From: Lachnospiraceae bacterium
Lineage (GTDB): Bacteria > Bacillota > Clostridia > Lachnospirales > Lachnospiraceae
Reading direction: 5' to 3'
Assembly: GCA_910575035.1 (NCBI GenBank)
Contig: CAJTDL010000008.1
Span: 124,001 to 188,000, forward strand
Length of the DNA stretch: 64,000 nt
The translations under genes were made by a program, and so were the position numbers. Position 1 is the first letter of the stretch. Each line of letters starts with the position of its first letter. This document shows positions 43,436-53,690 of this stretch, in pieces. The notes below the pieces were generated by a model. The model saw nothing but the letters and a program-made list of their open reading frames with translations, searched no databases and had not been told where the DNA came from.

Positions 43436-46400
43436 TTATTTCACTGTAATTTTCACCTTTGCGCTCTTTTTATTAAATGTCTTAATGGTAATTGTTGCCT
43501 TTCCCTTTTTCTTAGCCACAACTACGCCTTTGGAGTTTACAGAAGCTACCTTTTTGTTGGATGAGGTGAAAGTAATTGTATTGCTGGCTGTCCCGCTGGG
43601 CAGTTTCACTTTCAGGGTCACCTTTCCGTTCTTTTTCAGCGTCTTTTTGGAAGGCGTAACCTTGCTGATCTTTGCAGGAGCCTTCTTTACTGTGACCTTG
43701 TACTGGATTACCTGGCCTTTTGCCGTAATAGCTTTGATTACGGCTGTTCCGGTTCCCTTTGCCACGACCGTGCCCTTGCTGTTCACTGCCGCCACTTTCT
43801 TATTGGAAGTAGTGTATGTGCGGTTCTTTGCAGCAGTATATTTCTCGCCCTTGCCCAAGGTTACCTTCTTGGTAGAAGCAACTTTCAGCTTCACAAGGTT
43901 TTTGATAGCCTTCTTTAAATTGCTGCTTGCTGTGTCAATTTGTTTCTGGGTCGCATTTTTATTGTTTACGGCCTTCTTCCCATTGCTCAATGCTGTACTG
44001 AAGGTTTTCCAGCTGGCTGCTGTGTAATTGCCTTTCTTATAACTTTTCTCTGCGGATGAGATTGTGGACTTCAGGCTGGCAATTGCTTCCTGAAGCTTTT
44101 TATCCTCTGGGTCTGTTGGGTCTGACGGATCTGTCGGCCCTTCCCCTGACTCCTTCACAAGGCCGTCCTGGGCATAGGCAAGCTGTGTCATTGCCCAAAT
44201 AATATCGGACTTCAAAACATCATCCTTGGCCAATACAGATTTCAGGTTGCTCAGGGCATCCTGGAATACTTTGTAGCTTTCTGCTGTATAGCCATTTGCA
44301 GTGATCTTCTCTGCTGCGGCTGCGGCTGCATTCCCTTCTGTTTTATCTACGGCCTCTGCGGCAGGCTCTTTCCCGCTATAGTTTACTTTTACAACCGTAA
44401 GGGACATAGCAGGCACCATATAGGTCATGCTTTCGCCTGTGATTGTGGTGTTGGTGGTTACTGGCGCAATCTTCTCCTGGTCTGTGATCGTGTTCAGATC
44501 CATAGCGCCGCCAGACAGGCAGATCAGCTCTGCCTTTGTGCCATCTTTCATCCCTGGATAGTTCAGGGTGATCTCTTTGGCATAATCATCATGGTTCACC
44601 AGCTTGGTATAAATGTTATCGTCATCCTCAGAAGTCACATAGTACAGCTCAGTCTGATGGCCTGGCTTTTTGTCATAAGTACCGGTCTGGCTGTTGTATT
44701 TCTCCAGGGTGGTGTTGAGGATGTGCTTGCCGTAGTTATTGGAGTACATGGTCTGCACATAGTAGCTGGGGGTGCCGTAGCTGCTGAATGCGTCAAATTT
44801 GATCAGGTTGTAATCCCAGTCCCTGCAGCCTTCACGCTCAAAGAGCGGGGCATAAGAAGCATGGCGCACAATATCGGCATTACGCTCAATACCGGTCATA
44901 TAAGCGGCCTCGCTGATAGCCGTATCCAGCACGTTCTCTGTAGTGGTAGTCAGATGCCCGGCATACTCGCCTACAAATACATTGCTGCCGCCGTTGTCCA
45001 GACGCTTGTAGCTGTCATAAATATAATCGTTGTTCAAAAGGGTATTATTGCCGTCTCCTGCATAGTTAATGTAATAATGCTCATCCACCAGGGTCTCTCC
45101 CGGCATATCCTGGTTCACCCATCTCCATGCGCTTGTGTCCTGGCCCCCCTGGTAATATGGGCCTGTAGAAGAAATCAGCGTGATCTTCCGGTCTGGATAA
45201 TGTGCCTTTACGTAATCCTCCACATATTTTTTGATCCATGCAAAGTTTGCATAATAGGAAATGCCTTTTGCGGGCTCTTCCCAGTTCTCATTGCCGATTC
45301 CAAGGTAATTCAGGTCAAATTTTGCCACATGGCCATTTTCTACGCGTTTCTTGGCCCAATAAGCCTGTGTGGCATCAGGGCTTGCAGGGTCTCCCCAGCA
45401 GTAGTCGATCAAGTGGGTCGCATGGTCTGCAAACGGCTTTAAATCCTCTCCGCTGAAGGATGCGGAGGAAGCCTCCGTAAACTGGCAGAAAATACCTGCG
45501 CTGAGGATCGGGAATGCCTGCGCCCCTAAATCTTCACAAAGGGTTAATATTTCATGGTAGCCAAACTGATAGGACATCATATAGCCATAATTTGACCCAG
45601 CTATCCCATAGTTTACAGATTTCCCTGGGCTTCCCCAATAGCTTCCGATTGCCCTTCTCTCTTCCAATGGGCCAATGGAGTCTTCCCAGTTGTAATATCC
45701 ATCTGTGCCGTAGCTCCCTTCTACAACGCACCCGCCGGGGAAACGGATAAAGCTTGGGTTCAGCTGCTGCAGCTTCTCCACAAGATCCCTCCTAAGGCCT
45801 GCGCCATAGGAATAATTCTTATTGCCATAGCCATAACTGTCTGTAGAAATCAGGGATACCATGTCAATGTACATAGCGTCTGATGCGCCCGCCCCTTCAA
45901 AAGCCAGAGACAGCGTCCCAAGCTTGGTAGCGTTTGCTGTCAGGGAGGCGGAAACCTTTTGCCATGTGCCGTCCTTCTTTAAGTCCAGAACCGCCTCATT
46001 GGTAATGGCTGCGCCGCTGTCATCCACTACCTTCACCTTTACGGTTCCGGCATAGGAACTGTCTGCTTTCATAAACATGGAGAAATCATATTTCACATCC
46101 TTCTGGATCCCCATAGCAGATTTATCTAAGCTTGCACGCCCTACAAATCCATGGTTGGACAGGGTCTGGCTTCCGGTGATCTTTGCATAGTTTTTATTGT
46201 TCTCATTTAATCCTGCGCTTCTCTCAACCACAAAATTAGAAGAATTGGTACTGTTCCAGTGGAGTTTCCAGGAAGCCTGGTCCCCTTTCACTGCCGGAGC
46301 TGTGGTAGCATGTATATTCTGGTAATTCTCAAAGGAATTGTTCTTGACCAGCTCCGTGGAAAGACCGCCGTCTGCAGAGCTATTGATATCCTCATAAAAT

Positions 46401-47854
46401 ACGCCGAACAGCTCCTGGCTGATGTCCACGCCTTTGTCCTTCTGGTCTATGGTCATAGCGTATTCTGTGGTGCCTCCAGACAGTACCAGGAATTTTATTT
46501 CCTTGTCTTTCCGAATAGCAGGGTTGGATACCAGGCTGCAGGTTGCTGTCAGCGTCACCTCCGTATCCTTGGATGGAGGGGTAATTTTTCCATTATCGGA
46601 AACCACGCTTGCATTGCCGCTCTTCCAGGAAACATTTACCAGCCCGTTCATTGCTGTAGTGGGAAGTGTCAGGGTATCGTAGATACGGCTTGCTACCCTT
46701 CCTTCTTTGATTTCCGGAATCACCAGGCTGCTCCCTGCCGCTGATACTACAAATTCATCACTGATATCGGAATGAACCTTCCAGCGGTATACGCCGTTGC
46801 TGTCACCTGCTACTGTCATGTACATTCGGATTGCTTTTGTCGTCACTTCCCCGATGGTAATCTGGTTGTATTTGTTATATTTGTTAAAATTCCGGATATT
46901 GGATTTCAGCTCTGCATCTTTCCACTCCCCATTATTGTCCTTATATTGGAACCTGACCTTAGAAGGCACCTTCATCCCGGCTTCACTGCCATACCAATAC
47001 ACTTGGAACGTCTTTGTAGTCACTGCCTCATCCCAGTCATACTGAAGCCAATGCTCTGTACCTGACGCCTGTGACCAGTTACCCCATCCAAGGCCTGTCT
47101 GTCCCATATCGGAAGATGTAGGCTCAAAAGAAGCATTGTTGATGCCATTTATATTTTCCCATGCAGAGGTATAATCAGAGCTTGGGACAGCATAAATAGC
47201 TGCATCCGGGAGCTGTAAATCCTCGCTGGGCTCCTCCGGCTCTACAGGGGTAGGCTTTGGGAAATCCTCAGGCACATCGCCCAGCAGCTTCCAGTCATAG
47301 ACTGCCACAGCAACCTTTGTGCCATTCGTCTTTGCATGCTCCATGGTGACACGGATTTTTGAAACGGTCACTGGCTCAAATTCATAAGTAACCGTCTGAT
47401 TTTTCCGAAAAACCCAATCCCCCTTCTTGACAACGGATTGCCAATTGCCGTCCCCTCCGTCATATTCAATGGTAATATTAGTAGGCACCATAACTCCACC
47501 GCCATCATCATGGAAAGTGATATCAGACCCTTGGATCTCTGCCTTCCGTTCGCCAAAATCATACATCATCCACTGGCTTCCATCACCTTCCAGGCTTGGG
47601 TCGCTATGCCCATTCCAGAAAGTGCTCATACTTTCATCTGCAAAGTTCCCTGCGCCCATGCTCCATCCAACATAGCTCACAGAAGGCGTCGCATAATCCC
47701 GAAGGGTGGGGTTTTCTTTGTCTTCCCACGCTGCCCTGGATGCTATCGCATTCGTTTCCGCCATTACGCTCAGGGATGCAGAAGGAACAGAAGTAAATAT
47801 CATTGCACAGGCCAATAACAGGCCGGCTGTCCTGCGTAATTTTTTTAATAACAT
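43436..47854 (-). CDS. Secreted GH51-type alpha-L-arabinofuranosidase with F5/8-type, FIVAR and Big_2 modules
   Basis: About 1472 residues. A signal peptide ends near SVMAE (about 32). Two discoidin/F5-8-type beta modules follow (about 52-199, with the WNGHSD signature, and about 216-365), then an Ig-like module (about 372-468). The GH51-type catalytic part (about 472-1158) opens with the family's ELFGVFYEDINSSADGG. Its likely acid/base Glu856 is in GIGNENW and its likely nucleophile Glu963 in FVGEYAGH; RFPGGC is also present. Two FIVAR modules and two Big_2-type Ig modules end the protein; no LPXTG is seen. It releases terminal alpha-L-arabinofuranose from arabinan or arabinoxylan. ATG 47854 has AAAGGAG 7 nt upstream; the TTG at 47860 is rejected. 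It follows the GH127 gene and has a leader with a 28-bp direct repeat. Confidence 0.88.
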   Translation of the reverse strand: MLLKKLRRTAGLLLACAMIFTSVPSASLSVMAETNAIASRAAWEDKENPTLRDYATPSVSYVGWSMGAGNFADESMSTFWNGHSDPSLEGDGSQWMMYDFGERKAEIQGSDITFHDDGGGVMVPTNITIEYDGGDGNWQSVVKKGDWVFRKNQTVTYEFEPVTVSKIRVTMEHAKTNGTKVAVAVYDWKLLGDVPEDFPKPTPVEPEEPSEDLQLPDAAIYAVPSSDYTSAWENINGINNASFEPTSSDMGQTGLGWGNWSQASGTEHWLQYDWDEAVTTKTFQVYWYGSEAGMKVPSKVRFQYKDNNGEWKDAELKSNIRNFNKYNKYNQITIGEVTTKAIRMYMTVAGDSNGVYRWKVHSDISDEFVVSAAGSSLVIPEIKEGRVASRIYDTLTLPTTAMNGLVNVSWKSGNASVVSDNGKITPPSKDTEVTLTATCSLVSNPAIRKDKEIKFLVLSGGTTEYAMTIDQKDKGVDISQELFGVFYEDINSSADGGLSTELVKNNSFENYQNIHATTAPAVKGDQASWKLHWNSTNSSNFVVERSAGLNENNKNYAKITGSQTLSNHGFVGRASLDKSAMGIQKDVKYDFSMFMKADSSYAGTVKVKVVDDSGAAITNEAVLDLKKDGTWQKVSASLTANATKLGTLSLAFEGAGASDAMYIDMVSLISTDSYGYGNKNYSYGAGLRRDLVEKLQQLNPSFIRFPGGCVVEGSYGTDGYYNWEDSIGPLEERRAIGSYWGSPGKSVNYGIAGSNYGYMMSYQFGYHEILTLCEDLGAQAFPILSAGIFCQFTEASSASFSGEDLKPFADHATHLIDYCWGDPASPDATQAYWAKKRVENGHVAKFDLNYLGIGNENWEEPAKGISYYANFAWIKKYVEDYVKAHYPDRKITLISSTGPYYQGGQDTSAWRWVNQDMPGETLVDEHYYINYAGDGNNTLLNNDYIYDSYKRLDNGGSNVFVGEYAGHLTTTTENVLDTAISEAAYMTGIERNADIVRHASYAPLFEREGCRDWDYNLIKFDAFSSYGTPSYYVQTMYSNNYGKHILNTTLEKYNSQTGTYDKKPGHQTELYYVTSEDDDNIYTKLVNHDDYAKEITLNYPGMKDGTKAELICLSGGAMDLNTITDQEKIAPVTTNTTITGESMTYMVPAMSLTVVKVNYSGKEPAAEAVDKTEGNAAAAAAEKITANGYTAESYKVFQDALSNLKSVLAKDDVLKSDIIWAMTQLAYAQDGLVKESGEGPTDPSDPTDPEDKKLQEAIASLKSTISSAEKSYKKGNYTAASWKTFSTALSNGKKAVNNKNATQKQIDTASSNLKKAIKNLVKLKVASTKKVTLGKGEKYTAAKNRTYTTSNKKVAAVNSKGTVVAKGTGTAVIKAITAKGQVIQYKVTVKKAPAKISKVTPSKKTLKKNGKVTLKVKLPSGTASNTITFTSSNKKVASVNSKGVVVAKKKGKATITIKTFNKKSAKVKITVK

Positions 47855-47913
47855 ACACAATCTCCTTTCTCAGGAATCTTCTGGCAAAGAGAATATTCAT
47901 TTCCTGCTTCGCC

Positions 47914-48009
47914 ATGTTGCTGCTGCACTTATGCTGTTTATACACAGCCATTTTCTGAATCAACTTATGCATACAGTTCAAATGTTGCTGCTGCACTTAT
48001 GCTGTTTAT
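47914..48009. repeat. Perfect 28-bp direct repeat in the GH51 leader
   Basis: Positions 47914-47941 and 47982-48009 are identical over 28 bp, 68 bp apart start to start, in the 230-bp gap upstream of the GH51 gene. The repeat contains TGCTGCTGCACTTATGCTG. A TATAAA element at the edge of the nearer copy (47937-47942) lies inside the dyad GCTGT-N6-ACAGC, which could serve as an operator. Confidence 0.85.
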
Positions 48010-48016
48010 GCATAAC

Positions 48017-48041
48017 AGGAGCGGAACCGCCTTCCGCCCCT
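48017..48041. other. Hairpin after the single-GH127 gene
   Basis: AGGAGCGGAA (48017-48026) pairs with TTCCGCCCCT (48032-48041), a 10-bp stem, about 40 nt past the GH127 stop at 48082. No U-tract follows on either strand, so termination is uncertain; it may be an mRNA 3' structure or allow read-through to GH51. Confidence 0.5.
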
Positions 48042-48081
48042 GTCAAAACTTCCTACAGCCTTCTTACATTTCCAAATTGTC

Positions 48082-51000
48082 TTATTTCACTGTAATCTTA
48101 ACCTTCTTGCTCTTCTTATTAAATGTCTTAACCGTAATGGTTGCCGTCCCTTTCTTCTTGGCTGTCACAACGCCCTTAGAACTTACTGTAGCAACCTTCT
48201 TGTTGGAAGAGGTAAAGGTAATCTTGTTGCTGGCCGTGCCGCTTGGCAGCTTCACCTTGAGGGTCACTTTCTTGCCCTTCTTCAAGGTCTTCTTGGATGG
48301 GTTTACTTTGGTGATCTTGCTGGGCGCTTTCTTAACAGTGATGGTATACTGAATTACTTGGCCTTTTGCATTGATTACTTTAACCACAGCCTTCCCTGTA
48401 CCCTTTGCCGCCACTGTTCCTTTTTTGTTTACATTTACCACTTTCTTATTAGATGTAGTATATGTGCGGTTCTTAGCAACGGTAATCGTTTCGCCTTTAC
48501 CCAATACCACACTCTTCTTGGAAACAACTTTCAGCTTCACAAGAGACTTGGTAGCTTTTTGCAAATTGCTCCTTGCATCATCCACCTGCTTCTGAGTTGC
48601 ATCTTTGTTCGCTGCAACTTTTTGTGCAGCGCTCAGTGCTTTGCTGAAGGAACTCCAGCTGGCTGCTGTGTAATTGGCTTTCTTATAGTTCTTTACGGAT
48701 TGGATAGCCTTGTTCAGTTTTGCCTTATTTACAGTTGGAGCAGGGGGCTCTGTGGGTTTCTTAACCAAACTATTGGCGGCTTCATCCAAATCTGCCTGTG
48801 CTGCATCAATCACAGCCTGTTCTACCGCTGTATCCTTTACCACGCTTTCTGCAAGCTCCAAAGCCTGCACTAATCTTGCCCAGCTTTCTGCTGTATACTC
48901 TGCCTCTTTATAAGCCCTGTAAGAAGTAATGGATGTACTCAGCTTCATTGTGGAGTCGCTGCTGGCTGGCCTTTGCAATTTCAATTGGGCAATTGCCAGT
49001 GATGCCTTAGCAGCATTTACCATTTTCTGCCCTGGATCTGTGTTGTTAGACACAGCTTCTGCCTCTGCTAAGGTATATGCAAATTTCTTCCAGCTTTCTG
49101 CTGTATATTCTGCTTCCTTGTAAGACGCCACAAGATTCTTCAATTCTGCAACTGCAGCTGCAGCTGCTTTTTTATCAAGTTTAGACTGCACTGCTGCCAG
49201 GCCATTCCTTGCCGTGTCTGTTTCCCTCTGCCCCGGGTCTGCGTTGTTTGCAACTCTGCTTGCCTCAGCAAATGCGCTGGCAAATTTTGCCCAGCTTGCT
49301 GCTGTATACTCTGCCTCTGTGTAAGAAGATACAGAGGCCCTTAAAGCAGCAATATCATCACTTGCTACTTTCTTATCCAATACAGATTCTGCTGTACGCA
49401 ACTCTGCCTTTGCAGACTCTATGGCAGCATTTCCCAAACTATTCTCAACAACGGATTTTGCATTGTCCAATGCCTGTGAAAACTCCTTCCAACTTGCAGA
49501 AGAATACTCTGCCTGCTTGGATTCATAGCCTTCTATGATACGCCGCAGCTCATCTAATATTATGCTCTCTGCTTTCTTATCCAGTTTGGACAGGGCTGTA
49601 GCCAATTTAATCTGTGCATTTGATACATCTGCAATCACACTGGCATTCTCATCTGCCAATACCTCTTTTGCAGCGCTTAATGCCTGCTGCAGTTCATTCC
49701 AGCTGGCTACAACGAATTCTTCTTCATTCAGCCCCTGCACGAATGTTTCAACTGTATTTATCAAATTTGACAATCCTGCTTTATCTTCTTCTGCCGCTGG
49801 AATATCCCCTGTCAATGTCCATTCACGGACAGCAACAGCCACTTTGTTGCCTCCTGATATGGTGTGATCCATGGTCACACGGATTTTAGACGTTTCTATC
49901 TCCTTAAACTGACAGGTACTGTAGCCCTCTGCCTTAAGGTTCCATTCGCCCACTTTCTCTACAGAAGCCCAGTTTCCATCTTCTGTCTCATATTCAATCG
50001 TTATGCCCTTAGGAACCATAACTCCGCCCCTATCGTCATGGAACATGATATCCGTGCTGCTGATTTTTGCTTTTTTCCTGCCAAAATCATACATCATCCA
50101 CTGGTTTCCACCGCTTTCCAGGCTTCCGTCACTGTGCCCATTCCAGAATGTGCCCTCTTCACCATCAGCAAAATTATTTGCACCCATCCCCCATCCAACA
50201 AAGCTTACGGATGGAGTAGCAAATCCACGAAGTTCCTGCTGATTTGGTATATTTACAGATGGCATGCCTGGGATGGAAGGATCTTCTGGAGTCGTCGGCT
50301 CCATTTCCCCATCTATTGCATTTGTCCAAATCAGCATCTTGGAAGATTCATTCTTAACCTGCCCTGGCGTATAAACTCCATCATCACCCCTGTTATTCCA
50401 TGCATAGTACGGGATAGCCTGAAGCTTTGCATCTAAGAGCTCTGTCCCGCGCGCATATTTCACATTGCCTGTAATCTCTACAACGCCATTCAATAATCCT
50501 TCATTGTAAGTTGCTGTCAATTCTGCATTCCTTGGAATTACAAAATTCAATGGGTCAAAGTTACTGATATTGCTATTCAACTGAGCATTTCCAGCCTTTT
50601 CCATACAATATACAATCGGCCCTCTCTGCAATGCAATCCTGCCTTGTGTCGCTGTTACATTCACATCGGATTCTGTCTTGCGGATTTCCATTGGCATATT
50701 GATATCTACCACATCGCCGCTGTTCCATGTACGGCTGACCGCAGCATAGCCTTTTTCTGCTGTGGCATCCACATCCTGCCCATTTACCTTGATAGATACT
50801 GTTTTATTTTCCTGTTCATTAATCCATCCCGGAATACGGATTTTCATAGTAAATTGCTTGGAAGCAGCTGGGCTGACTGTCATCTTCACAGCCCCGTCCC
50901 ATGGATAATTCGTTTCCTGTTTAATGTTGACCTGTGTGCCGCCTACATTAACTTTACCATCACTGCCCACATACATATTTACAAATACATTATCGCCATG

Positions 51001-53472
51001 TGTGGTATACATGTAACCGCTCAAGGCTGCAATTGTACGCATTAGGTTTGGCGGGCAGCATGCACACTCAAACCAGTCATGGCGCACATTTCCGTTGCTT
51101 GCCTGCAGTAACGTGCTGTAATAGAAAAGGTTCCCATCCAGATTTGTCCCTACCAGAACGGAATTGTACAGATTCTTTTCTATCATATCCGCATATTTTC
51201 CATCCTCATGGAGCAAGTTCATACGCTGATTCCAGTTTGCAGCTGCAATCGCTGCACAGATTTCCGCATATGACTGGCTAGGCGGAAGGTCATAATCAGC
51301 ACCAAACCCTTCTGAGCTGCTGCTGGCCGTAGACGCGCCAATAGCTCCTGTAATATAAGTCTTCTTACCCGTTACAGATTCCCAGATTGTATCCAGGCTT
51401 TCCAGGTAATCTTCCCTGTCTGCATTTCCATCCGGAAGTAAGGTTGCAATGTCTGTAGCGCCTGTATAGAAATAATTCGCACGCACAGCATGGCCTACCG
51501 CATTTGTCTCATCCTTAAACGGCGTCCTATCCTGGGAATATACATCAGCTGTATAACCGCTTTCACGCTGGCTGCTTTCTTCTCCGCGCCGGTCAATCAG
51601 AATCTTTGCTGTATCGTAATAATCCTGCCCTGCGCCTTCCCCTTCATATTCTTCTGCAAGCTTGCCGAATTTCACCAATGCCAACTCAATTTCCTCATGC
51701 CCTGGAACCTCATGCCTTGTCCCATATGGGCCAAATAAAGAAACAATCTCATTTGCATAACGTTTTCCGGCTACATAAAGCCTGTAATCCGGGCTTCCAA
51801 TTCCTTCTCGATAACGGGTATAAGCAACCACACTCTCCAGGAAATGCCCGGCATTGTACATTTCATGGTTTGCAAAGTTCAGCCAACGATGTGTGCCAGG
51901 AGCGCCGCCGCCGCTGGAACTTTGGCTCCTTAACGTAAAAAAGGTGTCAATATATCCATCTGCATACTGTACCTTCTCAATTTTCTCAATCCAGCTGTCC
52001 AGCTTATCCTGCAGGGATTTTCTAGTCTCAGCCATATTGGGGTCATTTTGGGTTGCTGAAAGAGTATAGGAAATAGCTTCGATACTCTTGTAAATATCAG
52101 AATCCTGGAATACATATCCCTGGAATTCGCCATAGTCTGTTTCACCAGCCAGCTTCTTAATAGCATTGTCAAAGTTTGGCTCCCCACCTTTTCTCTCGGA
52201 AATCTTCTGGATAGCAACAGCCAAAGAAGTCGTTGCATTCACTTCCTGCTTCGGTGCCCAAAAATTATCATTCAGCTGCACATTTTCAAAGGTAACACTG
52301 CTGTTAGATTCTGGAGCAGCAACTGCATTCTTAACCGTTACCATGGCTGTTGCTGGATAATTCTTGCCACCATAGGTAGCAGTTCCCCTTACCATAAAAG
52401 ATGTGCCTTCTTTTCCAGCGGCATATTTACTTGGACTTACTTCATTCCATGTAACTGGAATCAATGTGGAATTAAACTCTTCCGCAAAATCAAAATCCGG
52501 TTTTGTCCAGCTTCTCTGGGAAGGCGTTGGGTCATCAAATTCCACTCCATTCGCCACCACAGAATCGGGCAGGATCGGTGCAACCCCTGCTGCCGTAGAT
52601 GTTTTGTATAAATCAATGCTTTTGATATTGTCCTCACGTACCCGAACCTCAAATTCTGCCTCTTGAACCATATCCTCCATGGTAGCTGTAACCTTCAGGG
52701 TAGCTTTGCCCTCTGTAATACCCTTTACAGTCACTTCCCTGTCATTTGTGTTTCCATCAATTTGCGCTATATTCTCGGGAGAAATGGACCATTGGTAGGA
52801 TACCATGTCTGCCATAGACGCTGGCACCGTCGTTGCTGTATACGTCCTGGTACTCCCTTTTACAACCTTGCTCCTTCCAATAATATTAGCCTGTGTCAAT
52901 TCTTCTTTAATATTTGTCCCATAGACTTCCCACTCACTGATACCAACACCGCTGGTGCCTGTGGCATTCCTGCCAATCTTCATACGCAGTGCCGTTGTGG
53001 TAATCGGCTGTGGCAGGTTTACAATATTCCAAACGCCATCTGCGCCATTAACCCCTCCATGGTCTGTGCCTACGCTGCCAATCTCTTTCCAGGTTTCCCC
53101 ATCTAGATATTCCAGCTGCACATTTGACGGCCAGATTACGCCGCCTGCATCGGACCACCACATTACACGCATAGAGGCAATGGTCTGCGCAGAATTCCAA
53201 GTAAGGGTTACTGGCATCGGATAACTGGATTCTGGAGCACTCCAGCAATTCCAACTGGTAGCAGGGTTGCCGTTTGCCAATGCACCATCATTAATAGCGG
53301 CAGGAGCCGTATTATTATGGGGAGCGCTTGCAGTTGCGTTTCGAGCCAGATTTATGCCCAAGCCTTCTTCTGCCGTCGCTGAAACGCCCTGCTCTGCCCG
53401 CAATGACGCCGCTGGCAGCATAGTGAATGCCATTGCCATACTTAATACCATGGCCAAAACTCTCCGTTTCAT
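48082..53472 (-). CDS. Secreted GH127-type beta-L-arabinofuranosidase with six FIVAR modules
   Basis: About 1796 residues. A signal peptide is followed by an F5/8-type module (about 58-186, MWWSD and HGGVNGADGVWN), an Ig-like stretch, a group-4 Ig module (about 275-381) and the GH127 domain (about 385-985). Using the Bifidobacterium HypBA1 model, Glu721 (SEGFG) is the likely acid/base, Glu737 and Cys739 (YAEIC) and Cys806 bind zinc, and Cys805 of CACCPPN is the nucleophile; the 16-residue spacing Glu721-Glu737 matches. A second F5/8-type WNGHSD module (about 1081-1225), six FIVAR repeats (about 1228-1648) and two Big_2-type modules complete it. It would cleave beta-L-arabinofuranose as found on plant hydroxyproline-rich glycoproteins. 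ATG 53472 with GGAGGG is preferred over 53556. Confidence 0.88.
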   Translation of the reverse strand: MKRRVLAMVLSMAMAFTMLPAASLRAEQGVSATAEEGLGINLARNATASAPHNNTAPAAINDGALANGNPATSWNCWSAPESSYPMPVTLTWNSAQTIASMRVMWWSDAGGVIWPSNVQLEYLDGETWKEIGSVGTDHGGVNGADGVWNIVNLPQPITTTALRMKIGRNATGTSGVGISEWEVYGTNIKEELTQANIIGRSKVVKGSTRTYTATTVPASMADMVSYQWSISPENIAQIDGNTNDREVTVKGITEGKATLKVTATMEDMVQEAEFEVRVREDNIKSIDLYKTSTAAGVAPILPDSVVANGVEFDDPTPSQRSWTKPDFDFAEEFNSTLIPVTWNEVSPSKYAAGKEGTSFMVRGTATYGGKNYPATAMVTVKNAVAAPESNSSVTFENVQLNDNFWAPKQEVNATTSLAVAIQKISERKGGEPNFDNAIKKLAGETDYGEFQGYVFQDSDIYKSIEAISYTLSATQNDPNMAETRKSLQDKLDSWIEKIEKVQYADGYIDTFFTLRSQSSSGGGAPGTHRWLNFANHEMYNAGHFLESVVAYTRYREGIGSPDYRLYVAGKRYANEIVSLFGPYGTRHEVPGHEEIELALVKFGKLAEEYEGEGAGQDYYDTAKILIDRRGEESSQRESGYTADVYSQDRTPFKDETNAVGHAVRANYFYTGATDIATLLPDGNADREDYLESLDTIWESVTGKKTYITGAIGASTASSSSEGFGADYDLPPSQSYAEICAAIAAANWNQRMNLLHEDGKYADMIEKNLYNSVLVGTNLDGNLFYYSTLLQASNGNVRHDWFECACCPPNLMRTIAALSGYMYTTHGDNVFVNMYVGSDGKVNVGGTQVNIKQETNYPWDGAVKMTVSPAASKQFTMKIRIPGWINEQENKTVSIKVNGQDVDATAEKGYAAVSRTWNSGDVVDINMPMEIRKTESDVNVTATQGRIALQRGPIVYCMEKAGNAQLNSNISNFDPLNFVIPRNAELTATYNEGLLNGVVEITGNVKYARGTELLDAKLQAIPYYAWNNRGDDGVYTPGQVKNESSKMLIWTNAIDGEMEPTTPEDPSIPGMPSVNIPNQQELRGFATPSVSFVGWGMGANNFADGEEGTFWNGHSDGSLESGGNQWMMYDFGRKKAKISSTDIMFHDDRGGVMVPKGITIEYETEDGNWASVEKVGEWNLKAEGYSTCQFKEIETSKIRVTMDHTISGGNKVAVAVREWTLTGDIPAAEEDKAGLSNLINTVETFVQGLNEEEFVVASWNELQQALSAAKEVLADENASVIADVSNAQIKLATALSKLDKKAESIILDELRRIIEGYESKQAEYSSASWKEFSQALDNAKSVVENSLGNAAIESAKAELRTAESVLDKKVASDDIAALRASVSSYTEAEYTAASWAKFASAFAEASRVANNADPGQRETDTARNGLAAVQSKLDKKAAAAAVAELKNLVASYKEAEYTAESWKKFAYTLAEAEAVSNNTDPGQKMVNAAKASLAIAQLKLQRPASSDSTMKLSTSITSYRAYKEAEYTAESWARLVQALELAESVVKDTAVEQAVIDAAQADLDEAANSLVKKPTEPPAPTVNKAKLNKAIQSVKNYKKANYTAASWSSFSKALSAAQKVAANKDATQKQVDDARSNLQKATKSLVKLKVVSKKSVVLGKGETITVAKNRTYTTSNKKVVNVNKKGTVAAKGTGKAVVKVINAKGQVIQYTITVKKAPSKITKVNPSKKTLKKGKKVTLKVKLPSGTASNKITFTSSNKKVATVSSKGVVTAKKKGTATITVKTFNKKSKKVKITVK

Positions 53473-53492
53473 CTTTTCCCTCCTTTTGTTTA

Positions 53493-53548
53493 CTTGGCAT
53501 TGCCTTTTTGCCATTTGATTCCATAACCATAGGGCAGGCAATGCCAAG
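53493..53548. repeat. Perfect 12-bp inverted repeat in the GH127 leader
   Basis: CTTGGCATTGCC (53493-53504) and GGCAATGCCAAG (53537-53548) enclose 32 nt, between the -10 box (53571-53576) and the ribosome site of the GH127 gene. In RNA it would form a long-loop hairpin just upstream of the Shine-Dalgarno; as DNA it could be an operator. Confidence 0.7.
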
Positions 53549-53570
53549 CTAGTCAAATATTGCCGAATAT

Positions 53571-53579
53571 ATTATAACA
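53571..53579 (-). promoter_or_regulatory. Extended -10 promoter of the single-GH127 gene
   Basis: Minus strand TGTTATAAT (53579 to 53571) is a perfect extended -10 element; the -35 region (TTTCAC near 53592-53600) is weak. The leader would be about 90 nt. Confidence 0.65.
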
Positions 53580-53643
53580 AATAGATAAATTGTGAAACAT
53601 GAAACTTATTTAAGGTTATAGTAGATATTTAAGGTTAAAATCA

Positions 53644-53682
53644 AACAACAGCCACTGTATGTTATTCACAGTAACTGTTGTT
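53644..53682 (-). terminator. Terminator retained after the decayed gene
   Basis: AACAACAG (53644-53651) pairs with CTGTTGTT (53675-53682) with an inner ACTGT/ACAGT dyad, 9 nt after the stop of the decayed frame; the minus-strand flank is TGATTTTAACC. Confidence 0.6.
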
Positions 53683-53690
53683 GATTAACT

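Noticed and set aside
44591-45442. 283-codon plus-strand frame opposite the GH51 domain
   Set aside because: Shadow of a codon-biased gene; the minus strand carries clear GH51 catalytic motifs.
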